Origin: Rhizobiales bacterium YIM 77505
GTDB lineage: Bacteria > Pseudomonadota > Alphaproteobacteria > Rhizobiales > Beijerinckiaceae
NCBI GenBank assembly: GCA_000745135.1
Contig: JQNH01000001.1
Coordinates: 248,001-312,000 of the forward strand
Direction of reading: 5' to 3'
Length of the DNA: 64,000 nucleotides
Of the stretch, positions 16,706 through 26,053 are shown piece by piece (position 1 is the first letter of the stretch; each line of letters starts with the position of its first letter). The notes below the pieces were generated by a model. It worked only from the letters and a program-made list of their open reading frames with translations, made no database searches and was not told the DNA's origin. The translations under genes and the position numbers were made by a program.

Positions 16706-17734
16706 CTAGAGGCCAAGGATATCTGCGATCTCATCCGCGCCGGCGGTCGGCGACATTTCGCCGGCTGCGACGGCGTGCTCGATGCGCTTGATACGCGCCT
16801 GCTGCGCCTTGTCGCCGGCAAGCCGGGCATGGAGGCGCTCATTCACTTGCGCCCACATCCATTTGGCGTCTTGCGCCCGCCGCTTGGCGGCAAGCGCGCT
16901 CGTCGCCGCCAGCCGATTGCGATGGTCGAGCACCTTGCGCCAGAGGTCATCGAGACCATCGCCGGTCAGGGCCGACACGGTCAAGACGGGCGGATGCCAG
17001 GCCCCTTGGGCGGGCGTCAGGATCTGCAGCGCCGTCCGGTATTCGGCGGCTGCCGCTTTTGCCCGGGCGAGGTTGTCCCCATCCGCCTTGTTGACGGCGA
17101 TCATGTCCGCCAGTTCCAGGACCCCCTTCTTGATGCCCTGCAACTCGTCTCCGGCGCCCGGGAGAGCGAGAACGAGGAAGAAATCCGTCAGGTCGGCGAC
17201 CGCCGTTTCCGACTGCCCGACGCCGACGGTTTCGACCAGCACCACGTCGAACCCTGCCGCCTCGCAGAGCAGCATGGTCTCGCGGGTCTTCGCCGCGACG
17301 CCGCCGAGGGTCCCCGACGAGGGAGAAGGGCGGATGAAAGCGTTCGGGTCGACGGCCAGCCGCGCCATGCGGGTCTTGTCGCCCAGGATCGAGCCGCCGG
17401 TGCGCATCGAGCTTGGATCGACCGCAAGCACCGCCACCTTGGAGCCCTGGGCTGTGAGATGCGAGCCGAGCGCATCGATGAAGGTCGATTTGCCAACCCC
17501 CGGGACGCCGGTGATCCCGACCCGCACCGCGCCGCCGGTCCGCGGCATCACGGCGTCGAGGAGCTGCCGCGCCGCGGCGCGATGGTCCGGCCGCTTCGAT
17601 TCGATCAAGGTGATGGCGCGGGCAAGACTCGCCCGGTCTCCCCGCAGAAGAGCGTCGAGGTCGATCGTGGTCCTTGCGCCTGCCATCGACCTCTTGTGCC
17701 GGGTCGCGGCGCCGGCGTCGAGATCCTCGGTCAT
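16706..17734 (-). CDS. meaB: Methylmalonyl-CoA mutase-associated GTPase MeaB
   Basis: 342 residues. This G3E-type P-loop GTPase has Walker [10 protein letters not shown] near residues 77-84, the downstream [18 protein letters not shown], the switch region [10 protein letters not shown], and the base-recognition motif VNKADGDN. MeaB protects and reloads B12-dependent methylmalonyl-CoA mutase or ethylmalonyl-CoA mutase. ATG 17734 overlaps the TGA of the upstream DUF3750 gene (ATGA), so translation is probably coupled; an internal start at 17686 is also possible. No mutase gene is in the window, so its partner is encoded elsewhere. Confidence 0.93.
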   Translation of the reverse strand: MTEDLDAGAATRHKRSMAGARTTIDLDALLRGDRASLARAITLIESKRPDHRAAARQLLDAVMPRTGGAVRVGITGVPGVGKSTFIDALGSHLTAQGSKVAVLAVDPSSMRTGGSILGDKTRMARLAVDPNAFIRPSPSSGTLGGVAAKTRETMLLCEAAGFDVVLVETVGVGQSETAVADLTDFFLVLALPGAGDELQGIKKGVLELADMIAVNKADGDNLARAKAAAAEYRTALQILTPAQGAWHPPVLTVSALTGDGLDDLWRKVLDHRNRLAATSALAAKRRAQDAKWMWAQVNERLHARLAGDKAQQARIKRIEHAVAAGEMSPTAGADEIADILGL

Positions 17735-18495
17735 GCGGCGGGCGCGGCCGGGACGCCGATCCGCCCCCAGCCGGGCAGCTTGACGGCCGGGCGGCGGATG
17801 TCGAGCCCGGCGACGAGGCCGAGGAGGTTGAACTCGATTCCCTCCACCCAGCCGACGGCGATGCCGAGAAGGCCCCGGATCGAGAGCTGGACGCCCGTGC
17901 GGCTCGGGGTGAGCGAGACGAGATCGCCGCTCGGATGCCAGTCCTTGCCGATGGCGGTTGGCGGCAGCGCTGCGCCGAGCTCGGGCACCTCGCGCATGAC
18001 GTGAGCCACGAAGGTATTGGAGTTCGGCCCGGGCCAGGCGCGGTAGCCGCCCCATTCGCCATGAGGATAGCGCGCGACAGCCGCGCGGACGCGGGGGATC
18101 AGGGCCTCGGCCGCCGTGCCCTCGATCGCAACGACGAGCTCGGGGTCGTGGCCGAACCAGCGCCCGTCCGGCGGCCAGCCGTCTGTCCTCACCGGCCGGC
18201 CCCAGCCGACCTTGTCGTAGCGGCTGTAGCGGGGCGCGTCCTTGTCCTTGACCACGATCCAGGAGTGATGGGCGAAGATGCCTTTCCACCGCCCCGTACG
18301 CGCTGCGTAGACGTGGATCACGGCTTCGGACTTCAGGGAGGCCGGCGGCAGGAGCTTCGCACTCGACCAGTCCGCCCGCGCCCAGGAGAGGGAGAGGTCG
18401 TCGCGCGTCCACCACCAGAGGGCGTGGGCGGCGAGCGGAAGCAGGAAGAGGATGAGAACCGCCAGGAGAGTGCGGGCGAGGATTGCGGCAAGCAT
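17731..18495 (-). CDS. DUF3750 domain protein with N-terminal membrane anchor
   Basis: About 254 residues. A signal-like helix ([20 protein letters not shown]) is followed by the DUF3750 body with [58 protein letters not shown] and PPTAIGKDW. The conserved histidine, asparagine and aspartate in these blocks suggest an enzyme or a hydrolase-like fold, but no function is known. The preferred ATG is at 18495; the frame is open to 18549. It is translationally coupled to meaB downstream. Confidence 0.82.
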   Translation of the reverse strand: MLAAILARTLLAVLILFLLPLAAHALWWWTRDDLSLSWARADWSSAKLLPPASLKSEAVIHVYAARTGRWKGIFAHHSWIVVKDKDAPRYSRYDKVGWGRPVRTDGWPPDGRWFGHDPELVVAIEGTAAEALIPRVRAAVARYPHGEWGGYRAWPGPNSNTFVAHVMREVPELGAALPPTAIGKDWHPSGDLVSLTPSRTGVQLSIRGLLGIAVGWVEGIEFNLLGLVAGLDIRRPAVKLPGWGRIGVPAAPAA

Positions 18496-18656
18496 GGTGG
18501 ACAGCCTGTCGACGACAGCGGCGCCGATCAAGCGCCGCTGCTGTCGCACGCGGCGGGTGTCAAGGCAGTGGAGAGGCTCCTGCCTGAACTTCCTCCTTCC
18601 CGGAAGCCTGGAGCGAAGCGCGAGCGCCGCGGAAGGCTGTCGGGGCCCAGCACAAT

Positions 18657-18680
18657 AAGACGCCGCGCAAGCAGCGCCTT
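18657..18680 (-). terminator. Hairpin after tctA, possible terminator
   Basis: Read on the minus strand, AAGGCGCTGC-TTGC-GCGGCGTCTT forms a 10-bp stem with two G-U pairs, followed by ATTGTG. It lies about 50 bases past the tctA stop, in the 231-base gap before the DUF3750 gene. The T run is weak. Confidence 0.35.
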
Positions 18681-18726
18681 CTGTGACACCGCATGTTCAG
18701 GGCGGCTGCGCAGCGGGCGCTGGCGC

Positions 18727-20235
18727 TTACCCCGCCGGCGCGACGCTGGCTTGGCGGCGGAAGAAGCGGCGGTGGGCCCACACGCCGATCGGCCAGACGA
18801 GGCAGGCGATGGTCATGGCCGCGAGCACCGCCGCGACCGGACGGTCGAAGAAGGGCAGCAGGCTTCCGTCCGACTTGATGAGCGAGGTGACGAAGTTCTG
18901 CTCCACCATCGAGCCCATGACGATGCCGAGCACCAGCGCCGCCACGGGATAGCCGTTGCGTTCCAAGACGAAGCCGAGGACGCCGAAGAAGGCGACCGAC
19001 ATTACCGCGAACAGGTTGTTGCCGGTCGCAAAGGGGCCGACGGCACAGCACAGGAGGATCACCGGCATCACCGCCGCGCGCGGCGCGCGCAGGATGTGGC
19101 TTGCGGCGCGGATCATCAGGATCCCGAGCGGGATCATGAGGATGTTGGCCAGGATGAAGATGATGTAGAGCGCGTACATGCTGGACGCGCGCTCGGTGAA
19201 GAGGGTCGGGCCGGGGTTCAGGCCCTTCATGTAGAGGACGCCGATGGCGATGGCCGTGATGGTGTCGCCGGGGATGCCGAAGAGGAGGGAGGGCACCCAG
19301 CCGGAGGCAAGGCTCGCATTGTTGCTGGCCCCCGCTTCCACGAGGCCCTCTGGATGGCCGGTGCCGAACTTCTCCGGCTCCTTGGAGAAGCGCTTCGACA
19401 TGGCGTAGGAGACCCAGGCTGCCATGTCGGCCCCGGCGCCGGGCAGCACGCCGATGATGATGCCGACGATGTTGCCGCGCACCTGCGGCGCCACATACTT
19501 CTTCGTCAGCTCCCACTGGCCTTTCAGGATGCTGCCGAACTTGCGCCGGGGCATGGGCGGCGGGTCCGGCGTCACCATGGCGCGCATGACCTCGGAGACG
19601 GCGAACATGCCGACGAGCGCCGGGATCACTTCCACGCCGCCGAGGAGGTCCGTGATGCCGAAGGTGAAGCGCGGCGTGCCGGCCGGGTTCTCGATGCCGA
19701 TGCAGGCGATGAGGAGGCCGATGAGCATGCTCGCGATCGCCTTCACCGGTGAGGAGCGGGCGACGAGCGTCGCGCACATGAGGCCGAGGAAGGCGAGCCA
19801 GAAATACTCGAAGGTCGAGAACTGCAGCGCCATCTCGGCGAGCGCGGGCGCCATGACGATGAGCGAGATCGTTCCCACGATGCCGCCGATGGCGCTGAAC
19901 CACAGCCCCGCGCCAAGCGCCAGCTCCGCCTGCCCCTTGCGGGTCATGGCATAGGCTTCGTCCGTGTAGGCGGCGGAGGCCGGCGTGCCGGGAATGCGCA
20001 GGAGCGCGCCCGGGATGTCGCCCGAGAAGATCGCCATGGCGGAAGCGCTGATGATGGTGGCCACCGCCGCGATCGGCGAGAGGTAGAAGGTGACGGGCAC
20101 CAGGAGCGCCGTCGCCATGGTGGCCGACAGGCCCGGCAGCGATCCGATCACGAGGCCGTAGATCGACGACAAGAGGATGGCGATCAGCACATCCGGGGCG
20201 GCGACGAGGCGGATGGCTTCAGCAAGCGTGTCCAT
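18727..20235 (-). CDS. tctA: Tripartite tricarboxylate transporter permease TctA
   Basis: 502 residues, about 11-12 membrane helices. The family blocks are visible: IYGLVIGSLPGLSATMATAL near the start, IPGTPASAAYTDEAYAMTRKGQAELALG, GVLPGAGADMAAWVSYAMSK, and FGIPGDTITAIAIGVLYMKG. It is the large permease of the TTT system, which imports carboxylates using an electrochemical gradient and a periplasmic binding protein. The substrate is not readable. It starts 15 bases after tctB and completes tctC-tctB-tctA. Confidence 0.95.
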   Translation of the reverse strand: MDTLAEAIRLVAAPDVLIAILLSSIYGLVIGSLPGLSATMATALLVPVTFYLSPIAAVATIISASAMAIFSGDIPGALLRIPGTPASAAYTDEAYAMTRKGQAELALGAGLWFSAIGGIVGTISLIVMAPALAEMALQFSTFEYFWLAFLGLMCATLVARSSPVKAIASMLIGLLIACIGIENPAGTPRFTFGITDLLGGVEVIPALVGMFAVSEVMRAMVTPDPPPMPRRKFGSILKGQWELTKKYVAPQVRGNIVGIIIGVLPGAGADMAAWVSYAMSKRFSKEPEKFGTGHPEGLVEAGASNNASLASGWVPSLLFGIPGDTITAIAIGVLYMKGLNPGPTLFTERASSMYALYIIFILANILMIPLGILMIRAASHILRAPRAAVMPVILLCCAVGPFATGNNLFAVMSVAFFGVLGFVLERNGYPVAALVLGIVMGSMVEQNFVTSLIKSDGSLLPFFDRPVAAVLAAMTIACLVWPIGVWAHRRFFRRQASVAPAG

Positions 20236-20250
20236 ATCACCGACCCAGCG

Positions 20251-20748
20251 TCACCAAGGCAGGGGGATGAGGCCGGCGGGCAACGGCACGCGCAGCAGCT
20301 TATAGAACAGGAAATGCACGCCGATCGGGGCGAGCGCCGCGAGCGGCAGGGCAAGCCGCCAGCTTGCGCCAAGGACCTTCGCAGCCACGAGCGCCATCAC
20401 CGCGGCGGTGGCAACGAAGCCGATCCGGTCGACGGCGAAGTAGTAGAAGACGAGGAGGGCCGGCGGGATGAGCGCGCGCAGGCCATACCAGCGCCCATGG
20501 CGCGCCTCCTCCGGGGGTGGCGGGTTCTCATGCGCCGCAAGGTCCGCTTCCGCCTCCTCTTCGAAGCGGCGGCCAACGCCCAGGGCGATGAGGACGCCGC
20601 ACAGCACGAGGCCGGCGCCCACCACCATGGGAAAGACGTTCGGCCCGACCTGCTGGCCCGGCACGGGCGGCAGGCGCGAGCCGCCATAAGCGGCGAGCGC
20701 GCCGAGTGCGATGAGGAACGGGCCGGTGAAGCGGTCGGAAAGGTGCAT
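20251..20748 (-). CDS. tctB: Tripartite tricarboxylate transporter small subunit TctB
   Basis: 165 residues with four hydrophobic segments. The typical start is DRFTGPFLIALGALAAYG, followed by GPNVFPMVVGAGLVLCG, a charged cytoplasmic loop (EEEAEADLAAHENPPPPEE) and two closing helices. It is the small membrane subunit paired with TctA. It follows tctC on the same strand with a 129-base gap that holds a palindromic intergenic repeat, so expression may be partly uncoupled from tctC. Confidence 0.87.
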   Translation of the reverse strand: MHLSDRFTGPFLIALGALAAYGGSRLPPVPGQQVGPNVFPMVVGAGLVLCGVLIALGVGRRFEEEAEADLAAHENPPPPEEARHGRWYGLRALIPPALLVFYYFAVDRIGFVATAAVMALVAAKVLGASWRLALPLAALAPIGVHFLFYKLLRVPLPAGLIPLPW

Positions 20749-20791
20749 GGCACGTCAACGCACGTCGTTCCGGACATGCGGCAGGCATGGG

Positions 20792-20865
20792 CCCGGACCC
20801 GCGAACACACTCCAAAGGTCTCACCGTCGCGGGTTCCGGGTCGCGCTGCGCAGTCCCGGGATGAC
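20792..20865. repeat. Intergenic palindromic repeat, GGTTCCGGG type, copy 1
   Basis: CCCGGACCCGCG (20792-20803) and CGCGGGTTCCGGG (20829-20840) form an imperfect inverted repeat. They are followed by CGCGCTGCGCAG and CCCGGGATGACA. The same order of elements recurs at 56450-56563 between livH and livK. The repeat lies between tctC and tctB and can fold into a large hairpin in the transcript. Confidence 0.55.
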
Positions 20866-20877
20866 AGTTAGCGGCGG

Positions 20878-21870
20878 TTACGCTTTCGCAAGGCCGGCGG
20901 CCTTCATGGCCTCGCCCATCTGCTTGTCGCCGGCGGCCATGAAATCGGCGAAGCCTTGCGCGTCGGCCCATTTCACGCCGAAGCCGCGGGCCGCCATGAA
21001 GTCCCGAAACTCCTTCGACTCATTGATCTTCTTGAGCGCCGCGGTGAGCTTCGTCGCGATGTCCTGCGGCAGGCCCTTCGGGCCGGCGAAGCCGCGCCAC
21101 GCGCCCGTCGAGTAGTTGATGCCGAGTTCCTCATTGAGGGTCGGCACGTTCGGGAAGGCGGGGTTGCGCTCGGACGCCATGACGGCGAGCGCCTTCGCCT
21201 TGCCGGCCTCGATCATCGCCCGCGCCTCAGGGACCGAGCAGGTGACGATGTCGAGCCCGCCGGCGGCGAGGTCCTGCATGGCCGGGGCGGCGCCGTTGGA
21301 GGGCACCCAGGCGACGTGGTCGGGCTTCAGCCCCATGGCTTGCAACCAACCGACGAGCGCCAGATGCCAGATGCCGCCCTGGCCGGTGCCAGACGCCTTC
21401 ATCTTGCCCGGAGGCGCGGCCTTGATGGCGTCCGCCAGCTCCTTGACGTTCTTGTAAGGCGCGCTCGCCGGAACCTGCACGCCCGGCGGGTCCTCGTTCA
21501 TGAGCGCGAGCGGCGTGTAGCTCGCCGGCGTCAGGTCGGTGAGGCCTTGCCAGTGCATCATCGAGATCTCGACGGTGATGATGCCGAGCGTGTAGCCGTC
21601 GGCGGGAGCGGTGGCGATGGCGGAATGGCCGACGACCCCCGAACCGCCGGTGCGGTTCACCACGTTGACCGGTTGGCCGAGCTCCTTCTCCAGGAGCGAG
21701 GCGACGATACGCGCCGTGGCGTCCGTGCCCCCACCCGCGCCCCAGGGGCAGATCATGGTGATCGGCCGGCTGGGATAAGCTCCTTGCGCGCCCGCCGGGC
21801 CGATCCTCAACCCGGCGCCGGCCGCCGCCGCGCCGACCGCAATGAAGCCGCGTCTCGTGAATGCCGCCAT
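20878..21870 (-). CDS. tctC: TctC/Bug-family periplasmic substrate-binding protein
   Basis: 330 residues. The N-terminus carries a twin-arginine-like signal (FTRRGFIAVGAAAAGAGLRI). The mature part begins YPSRPITMICPWGAGGGTDATAR, the diagnostic Bug/TctC opening, and continues with NRTGGSGVVGHSAIATAPADGYT and the closing GVKWADAQGFADFMAAGDKQ. It binds a carboxylate in the periplasm and hands it to TctAB. An AGGA ribosome site precedes ATG 21870. It is the first gene of tctCBA. The ligand is unknown; the family includes citrate and many aromatic or dicarboxylic acid binders. Confidence 0.93.
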   Translation of the reverse strand: MAAFTRRGFIAVGAAAAGAGLRIGPAGAQGAYPSRPITMICPWGAGGGTDATARIVASLLEKELGQPVNVVNRTGGSGVVGHSAIATAPADGYTLGIITVEISMMHWQGLTDLTPASYTPLALMNEDPPGVQVPASAPYKNVKELADAIKAAPPGKMKASGTGQGGIWHLALVGWLQAMGLKPDHVAWVPSNGAAPAMQDLAAGGLDIVTCSVPEARAMIEAGKAKALAVMASERNPAFPNVPTLNEELGINYSTGAWRGFAGPKGLPQDIATKLTAALKKINESKEFRDFMAARGFGVKWADAQGFADFMAAGDKQMGEAMKAAGLAKA

Positions 21871-22074
21871 GGCGTGTCCTCCTGGTCTCTCCGGGGCCTC
21901 GAGCCCTCACTTGTATGGTGGCGGGAGGCTAGCACCGCGACGGTGAGGCCACAATCGCCGCGGCCGTGAAATCCGCAGGCCGTGCACGCCTTCCCCTCGC
22001 CACGATCGATCGCCAACAGAACCTGTTAACGAATCTGCCGGATGGGAACCGGCCAAGGGGGTCACGTCTCGACC

Positions 22075-23088
22075 ATGCCATTGAGTTCGCATCGCGCCTT
22101 GCGGGCCGCCGCCGCGACGCTTTTCGCGCTGATCCTGTCCGGCTGCTGGGGGATCGACGGCGCTGTCACGGGAGGCATCGCCTCGGACACCCGCGAGAGC
22201 CTTCCCGCCGAAACGCCGACGCTGCTTGTCGCAACGACGCGCCGGGTCGAGCCGTCGGGCGAGCGTCCCTGGTTCACGGGCCAGCGCGGCAAGGGGCTCG
22301 CCTTCGCGCAGGCGAGGCTTGCAAAGCCCGAACGCTCGCTGGTCAGCCGCGTCGCCTCGGTGGTGTCGGGGGGCTGGTCGATCTCCTCCGTGGAGGGGGC
22401 GACGCAGGAGGGCGCCGCACAAGCTTTTGCCAAGGCGGCCTTCGGGCGCGACGTGCTGCTTTATGTCCACGGCTATCGCGAGAGCTTCGAGTCGGCGGCG
22501 GTGAGCGCCGCGCAGCTCGCCGACGGAATCCGCTTCCAAGGGGCGACGGGGCTCTTCTCCTGGCCCTCGGCCGGCGCCACTTTCGATTACGTGCACGACC
22601 GCGAGAGCGCCATGTGGTCGCGCGATGCGCTTGAAGAACTCCTTCTGGCGCTGGCGCAGTCGGATTCGGGCGGGCGCATCCACATCGTCGCCCACAGCAT
22701 GGGTACCCTGTTGACGCTCGAGACCTTGCGCATGCTGCGCGCCTCGGGCGGCGCGTCGGCGATGGCGCGTATCGGCGCCGTGGTGCTGGCCTCGCCCGAC
22801 ATCGACATCGATCTTTTCATGCGCGGCGTCGAGCGGCTCGGGCCTGATGCACGCAAGCTCACGGTCATCTCCTCGACGAAGGACAGAGCGCTCGCCCTCT
22901 CGGGCCGCCTGGCCGGCGCGGTCCGGGCCGGTGCGGCGGAGCGCGAGAAGCTCGCCTCCCTGGAGGCGCTCGGCGTGCGCATCGCGGACGCGTCCGATTA
23001 TGGCGGCGGCCTCATCAACCACGACCTCTTCCTTTCGAACGAAGAGGTGCAACAGGTGGTCAAACGGGCCATCGAACGCGCAGGGTGA
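22075..23088 (+). CDS. Lipoprotein alpha/beta hydrolase (DUF900 family)
   Basis: 337 residues. The signal peptide ends in the lipobox L-S-G-C near residue 23, so the protein is predicted to be a lipoprotein. The hydrolase core shows the oxyanion strand DVLLYVHGYRESF, FSWPSAG, and the nucleophile elbow A-H-S-M-G-T, with ASPDIDIDLF supplying an acid and LINHDLF a late histidine. This is the DUF900 alpha/beta hydrolase group; substrates are unknown. ATG 22075 is chosen over an upstream in-frame ATG at 22042 because it begins a proper signal peptide. It converges on the patatin gene. Confidence 0.83.
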   Translation: MPLSSHRALRAAAATLFALILSGCWGIDGAVTGGIASDTRESLPAETPTLLVATTRRVEPSGERPWFTGQRGKGLAFAQARLAKPERSLVSRVASVVSGGWSISSVEGATQEGAAQAFAKAAFGRDVLLYVHGYRESFESAAVSAAQLADGIRFQGATGLFSWPSAGATFDYVHDRESAMWSRDALEELLLALAQSDSGGRIHIVAHSMGTLLTLETLRMLRASGGASAMARIGAVVLASPDIDIDLFMRGVERLGPDARKLTVISSTKDRALALSGRLAGAVRAGAAEREKLASLEALGVRIADASDYGGGLINHDLFLSNEEVQQVVKRAIERAG

Positions 23089-23187
23089 CCGATTCTCCCC
23101 TCGCAAGCGCGGCGGGAGGATTATCCCGACGACCCGGTCGTCGCTGATCAAGGCCGGCGACGACTGTCCAACTGCCAGCCTCTGCCT

Positions 23188-24096
23188 TTACAGGGGAGGG
23201 CGGGCATGGCGCGAATGGGCGAAGTGCCGCTCGATCTCGCGCTTGAGTTCGTCTTTGGCGGGCTCCGCAGCCGCCAGGATGGCGCGGGCTTCAAAGAAGT
23301 CGAGGACACGGAATCGGTCGACGGCTGGACGCACAACGATCTGCGGGCGGTAGATCTTGAGCTTCGCGGCGACGATCGCGCCCTGCATGATCTGCAACGC
23401 GCCGAACATGAGCTCGAACCCGCCGGGCGTGCGCGCCGGATGGGGAACCGGCCCGCCGGTGACGTCGACCGCAATGAGCACGTCGGCGCGGCCGATGAGA
23501 TGGTCGAAGGGGAGGGGATTGACGGCACCGCCATCGATGAGCGGCCGCTCGCGAACGCGCACCGGGCGGATGAGGCTCGGAATTGCGATCGAGGCGGCCA
23601 CCGGCGGCAGGAGCGGCCCCTCCGCGAACACGGCTTCCGCGCGCGCGAAATAGTCGGTGGCCACCACGCGAAACGGGATGACGAGCTCCTCGAAGCGCTC
23701 GGGTACCACATCCGGAAGGAGGAGATCGAGGAGCCGTTCGGCGTCGACGGTGAAGGGGTGCCCGCCCCCCGACACCATGTCCACGAGCCGGCCGACGCGG
23801 GCCTTGAGCACCGCGGCCATCAATGTCGAGCGGTCGCGAAGGGTGCGCAAGGTGTAGTCGCGGATGGCGCGGCCTTCCATGCCGGCGGCGTAGGCGGCAC
23901 CGATCAGCGCCCCCATGGACGAGCCGGCGAGGGCCGCGGGCTTCAGCCCGAGCTCGTCGAAGGCTTCGAGGATGGGGATATGGGCCAGCCCGCGGGCGCC
24001 CCCGGCGCCAAGCGCGACGGCGAAGGTCGGCTCCCTCGCGTCCTCTGCCTGATGAGCCGTGCTGCTCACCCCGGAGCGCCGGCCTTGCACGCCCAT
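23188..24096 (-). CDS. Patatin-like phospholipase (RssA-like)
   Basis: About 302 residues. The patatin catalytic features are all present: the oxyanion loop GAGGARGLAHIP, the nucleophile serine in G-S-S-M-G, and the catalytic aspartate in D-G-G (PLIDGGAVNPLPFD). The protein has no clear signal peptide, so it is probably cytoplasmic and lipid-hydrolysing. The start may be ATG 24096 or GTG 24102. Its 5' end overlaps the end of the phosphotransferase gene by about 30 bases on the same strand, which points to one operon. Confidence 0.85.
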   Translation of the reverse strand: MGVQGRRSGVSSTAHQAEDAREPTFAVALGAGGARGLAHIPILEAFDELGLKPAALAGSSMGALIGAAYAAGMEGRAIRDYTLRTLRDRSTLMAAVLKARVGRLVDMVSGGGHPFTVDAERLLDLLLPDVVPERFEELVIPFRVVATDYFARAEAVFAEGPLLPPVAASIAIPSLIRPVRVRERPLIDGGAVNPLPFDHLIGRADVLIAVDVTGGPVPHPARTPGGFELMFGALQIMQGAIVAAKLKIYRPQIVVRPAVDRFRVLDFFEARAILAAAEPAKDELKREIERHFAHSRHARPPL

Positions 24097-25148
24097 GCCC
24101 ACGCGGTGGCCGCGAGCGGCCGGACCTCGGCGGCCATGGCGGCGGCGTTCTCATTCGAAGCGGTGCCGTCGCGGACCCGGCCGACGATGCCTTGCAGGAT
24201 CGCCGCGAGGCGGAAGAAGTTGTAGGCGAGCAGCGTCTCGAAATACGGGATCTCGGACAGGCCCATGCGCCTGGCATAGGCCTCCGCATACTGCTCGAGG
24301 GTCGGGATGCCGAGGGCCGGGAGGTCGAGGCCGAGGAGGGTGCCGGTGCCGCCGCCCTTCTCGACCGGCATGAGCCAGGTCATCAGGTGGTAGACGAAAT
24401 CGGCATTGGGATCGCCAAGGGTGGCGAGTTCCCAATCCAGCACGGCCAGCACCCGCGGCTCGCTGGGATGCAGAATGAGATTGTCGAGCCGGTAGTCGCC
24501 ATGCACGAGAGCGGGCCGCGAGGTCGGCGGCACGTGCTCGGGCAACCATGCCATCAGCCGGTCCATTTCGGGGATCGTTTCCGTCTCGCTTGCCCGGTAC
24601 TGCTCCGACCAGCGCTTGACCTGCCGCGCCACATAGCCCTCGGGCCGTCCGAAATCGGCCAAGCCGATCGCGGCAGGGTCGAAGCCGTGCAGCCGCGCAA
24701 TGGTGTCGTTCATGGCGTCGTAGATGGCGGCGCGGTCGGAAGGTTCGAGGCCCGGCAGGGCCGGCACCCAGAAGACGCGCCCCTCCACATGGGCCATGAC
24801 GTAGAAGGCCGTGCCGACGACGCTGTCGTCGTCGCAATAAACGAGCGGCTGCGCGACCGGGAAGCCTTCCCGGTGCAAGGCGGACAGCACCCGGAACTCC
24901 CGGTCGACCGCATGGGCCGAGGCGAGGAGCTTGCCGGGCGGCTTGCGGCGCAGCACGTAGCGCCGCGACGGCGTCGTGAGGAGATAGGTCGGGTTCGACT
25001 GGCCGCCCTTGAACTGGCGCGCCTCGACCGGCCCTTTGAAACCGGGAATGCGGGTCTTGAGCCAGGCCTCGAGCCGCGCGGTGTCGAAGGCGAGATTCGG
25101 CGGGACCTCCTTGGTGCCGGAATAGGCCGCCTGGCGATCGAGAGTCAT
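24066..25148 (-). CDS. Aminoglycoside-phosphotransferase-like (APH/ACAD10-type) family protein
   Basis: 360 residues. The kinase-like fold shows an N-lobe with QFKGGQSNPTYLL and YVLRRKPPGKLL, the catalytic loop LVHGDYRLDNLI (H-G-D-x5-N) and the metal-binding VLDWELATLGDP. This subgroup resembles the N-terminal domain of ACAD10/11 and is common near acyl-CoA metabolism; some members phosphorylate hydroxyacyl-CoA chains. ATG 25148 overlaps the TGA of the upstream hydrolase gene (ATGA), so the two are coupled. Antibiotic resistance is not implied. Confidence 0.85.
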   Translation of the reverse strand: MTLDRQAAYSGTKEVPPNLAFDTARLEAWLKTRIPGFKGPVEARQFKGGQSNPTYLLTTPSRRYVLRRKPPGKLLASAHAVDREFRVLSALHREGFPVAQPLVYCDDDSVVGTAFYVMAHVEGRVFWVPALPGLEPSDRAAIYDAMNDTIARLHGFDPAAIGLADFGRPEGYVARQVKRWSEQYRASETETIPEMDRLMAWLPEHVPPTSRPALVHGDYRLDNLILHPSEPRVLAVLDWELATLGDPNADFVYHLMTWLMPVEKGGGTGTLLGLDLPALGIPTLEQYAEAYARRMGLSEIPYFETLLAYNFFRLAAILQGIVGRVRDGTASNENAAAMAAEVRPLAATAWAWACKAGAPG

Positions 25149-26050
25149 GGGTTCCCCCGCAGGAAGGGCGCGAGCGCGGCAAGGGTGCCATCCGGATCCT
25201 CCTCGGCCACGAAATGGCCGGCCTCGACTCGGGCCTCGGCGATGTGCGGCGCGAAGGTGCGCCGCCAAACCTGAGGCGGCGTCTCCGTCGCGCCGCCGCG
25301 GGCCAGATAATCGCTCCACACCACCAGCGCCGGGCAGGCGATTTTGCGGCCGGCCGCAAGATCCGTCTCGTCCTGAGCGAGGTCGACCGTCGCGCCGGCG
25401 CGGTAGTCTTCGCAGAAGGCATGGATGCGCGAGGGCTCGTTGCAGCTCTGCCGATAGGCGTGGAGGGCACGCGGGTCGAAGGTCTTGAGCGTGCCGTGGC
25501 GCGACCACTTCGCGAGAAGCCCGTCGAAATAGGCGAGGGGGTTCCTGCCGATCTCCTCCTCGGGCTCAGGCGCAGGGCGGGCCAGGAATTCCCAGTGGGG
25601 CGCCTCGGCTTGCCCCGAGCGGATCTTCTGCCAGAAGCTCACCGTCGGCATGATGTCGAGCAGGGCCAAGCGCTCGACGCGGCCAGGATGATCAAGCGCG
25701 AGCCGGTAGGCGACGCGCGCCCCGCGATCGTGCCCGACGATGGCAAAGCGCACATGCCCGAGACGTTCCATCACGGCGATGACGTCCCGCCCCATGGCGC
25801 GCTTGGAATAGGTCTCGTGGGCCGCGTCGCCCGGTGGCGCCGAGGACCAGCCATAGCCGCGCAGGTCCATGCACACGACCGTGTGGCGCTCGGCGAGCTT
25901 CGGCGCGATGCGGTGCCAGCACGCATGCGTCTGCGGGAAGCCGTGCAGGAGAACGACCGGCGGCCCGTCGCCGCCCGAGCGCGCGAAGACGCGTCCCGCT
26001 TCCGTGTCGATCCAGTGCGAGGCGAAGCCGGGAAAGAGGTCGTCGGTCAT
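25145..26050 (-). CDS. Alpha/beta hydrolase, haloacetate (fluoroacetate) dehalogenase-like
   Basis: 301 residues. HGFPQTHACWHRIAPKLA forms the oxyanion region and GHDRGAR holds an aspartate nucleophile (D108). Further residues match those known in fluoroacetate dehalogenase: R109 and R112 (carboxylate binding), D132 (acid), H152-W153 and Y216 (halide pocket, in PHWEFLARP and CEDYRAGA), and H279 (base, AGHF). Spacing follows the characterised enzyme closely, so cleavage of C-F or C-Cl bonds of haloacetates is plausible, though related epoxide hydrolases share part of the set. It starts 3 bases after vapC and is coupled to the next gene. Confidence 0.8.
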   Translation of the reverse strand: MTDDLFPGFASHWIDTEAGRVFARSGGDGPPVVLLHGFPQTHACWHRIAPKLAERHTVVCMDLRGYGWSSAPPGDAAHETYSKRAMGRDVIAVMERLGHVRFAIVGHDRGARVAYRLALDHPGRVERLALLDIMPTVSFWQKIRSGQAEAPHWEFLARPAPEPEEEIGRNPLAYFDGLLAKWSRHGTLKTFDPRALHAYRQSCNEPSRIHAFCEDYRAGATVDLAQDETDLAAGRKIACPALVVWSDYLARGGATETPPQVWRRTFAPHIAEARVEAGHFVAEEDPDGTLAALAPFLRGNP

Positions 26051-26053
26051 TGC

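Noticed and set aside
17674-19752. 692-codon open frame on the plus strand across meaB, DUF3750 and tctA
   Set aside because: It is antisense to three well-supported genes, with low-complexity composition and no recognisable domain.
24066-25148. Antibiotic-resistance aminoglycoside phosphotransferase
   Set aside because: Although it has the kinase-like HGD-x5-N loop, the N-terminal region and length match the ACAD10/11-type group near acyl-CoA genes.
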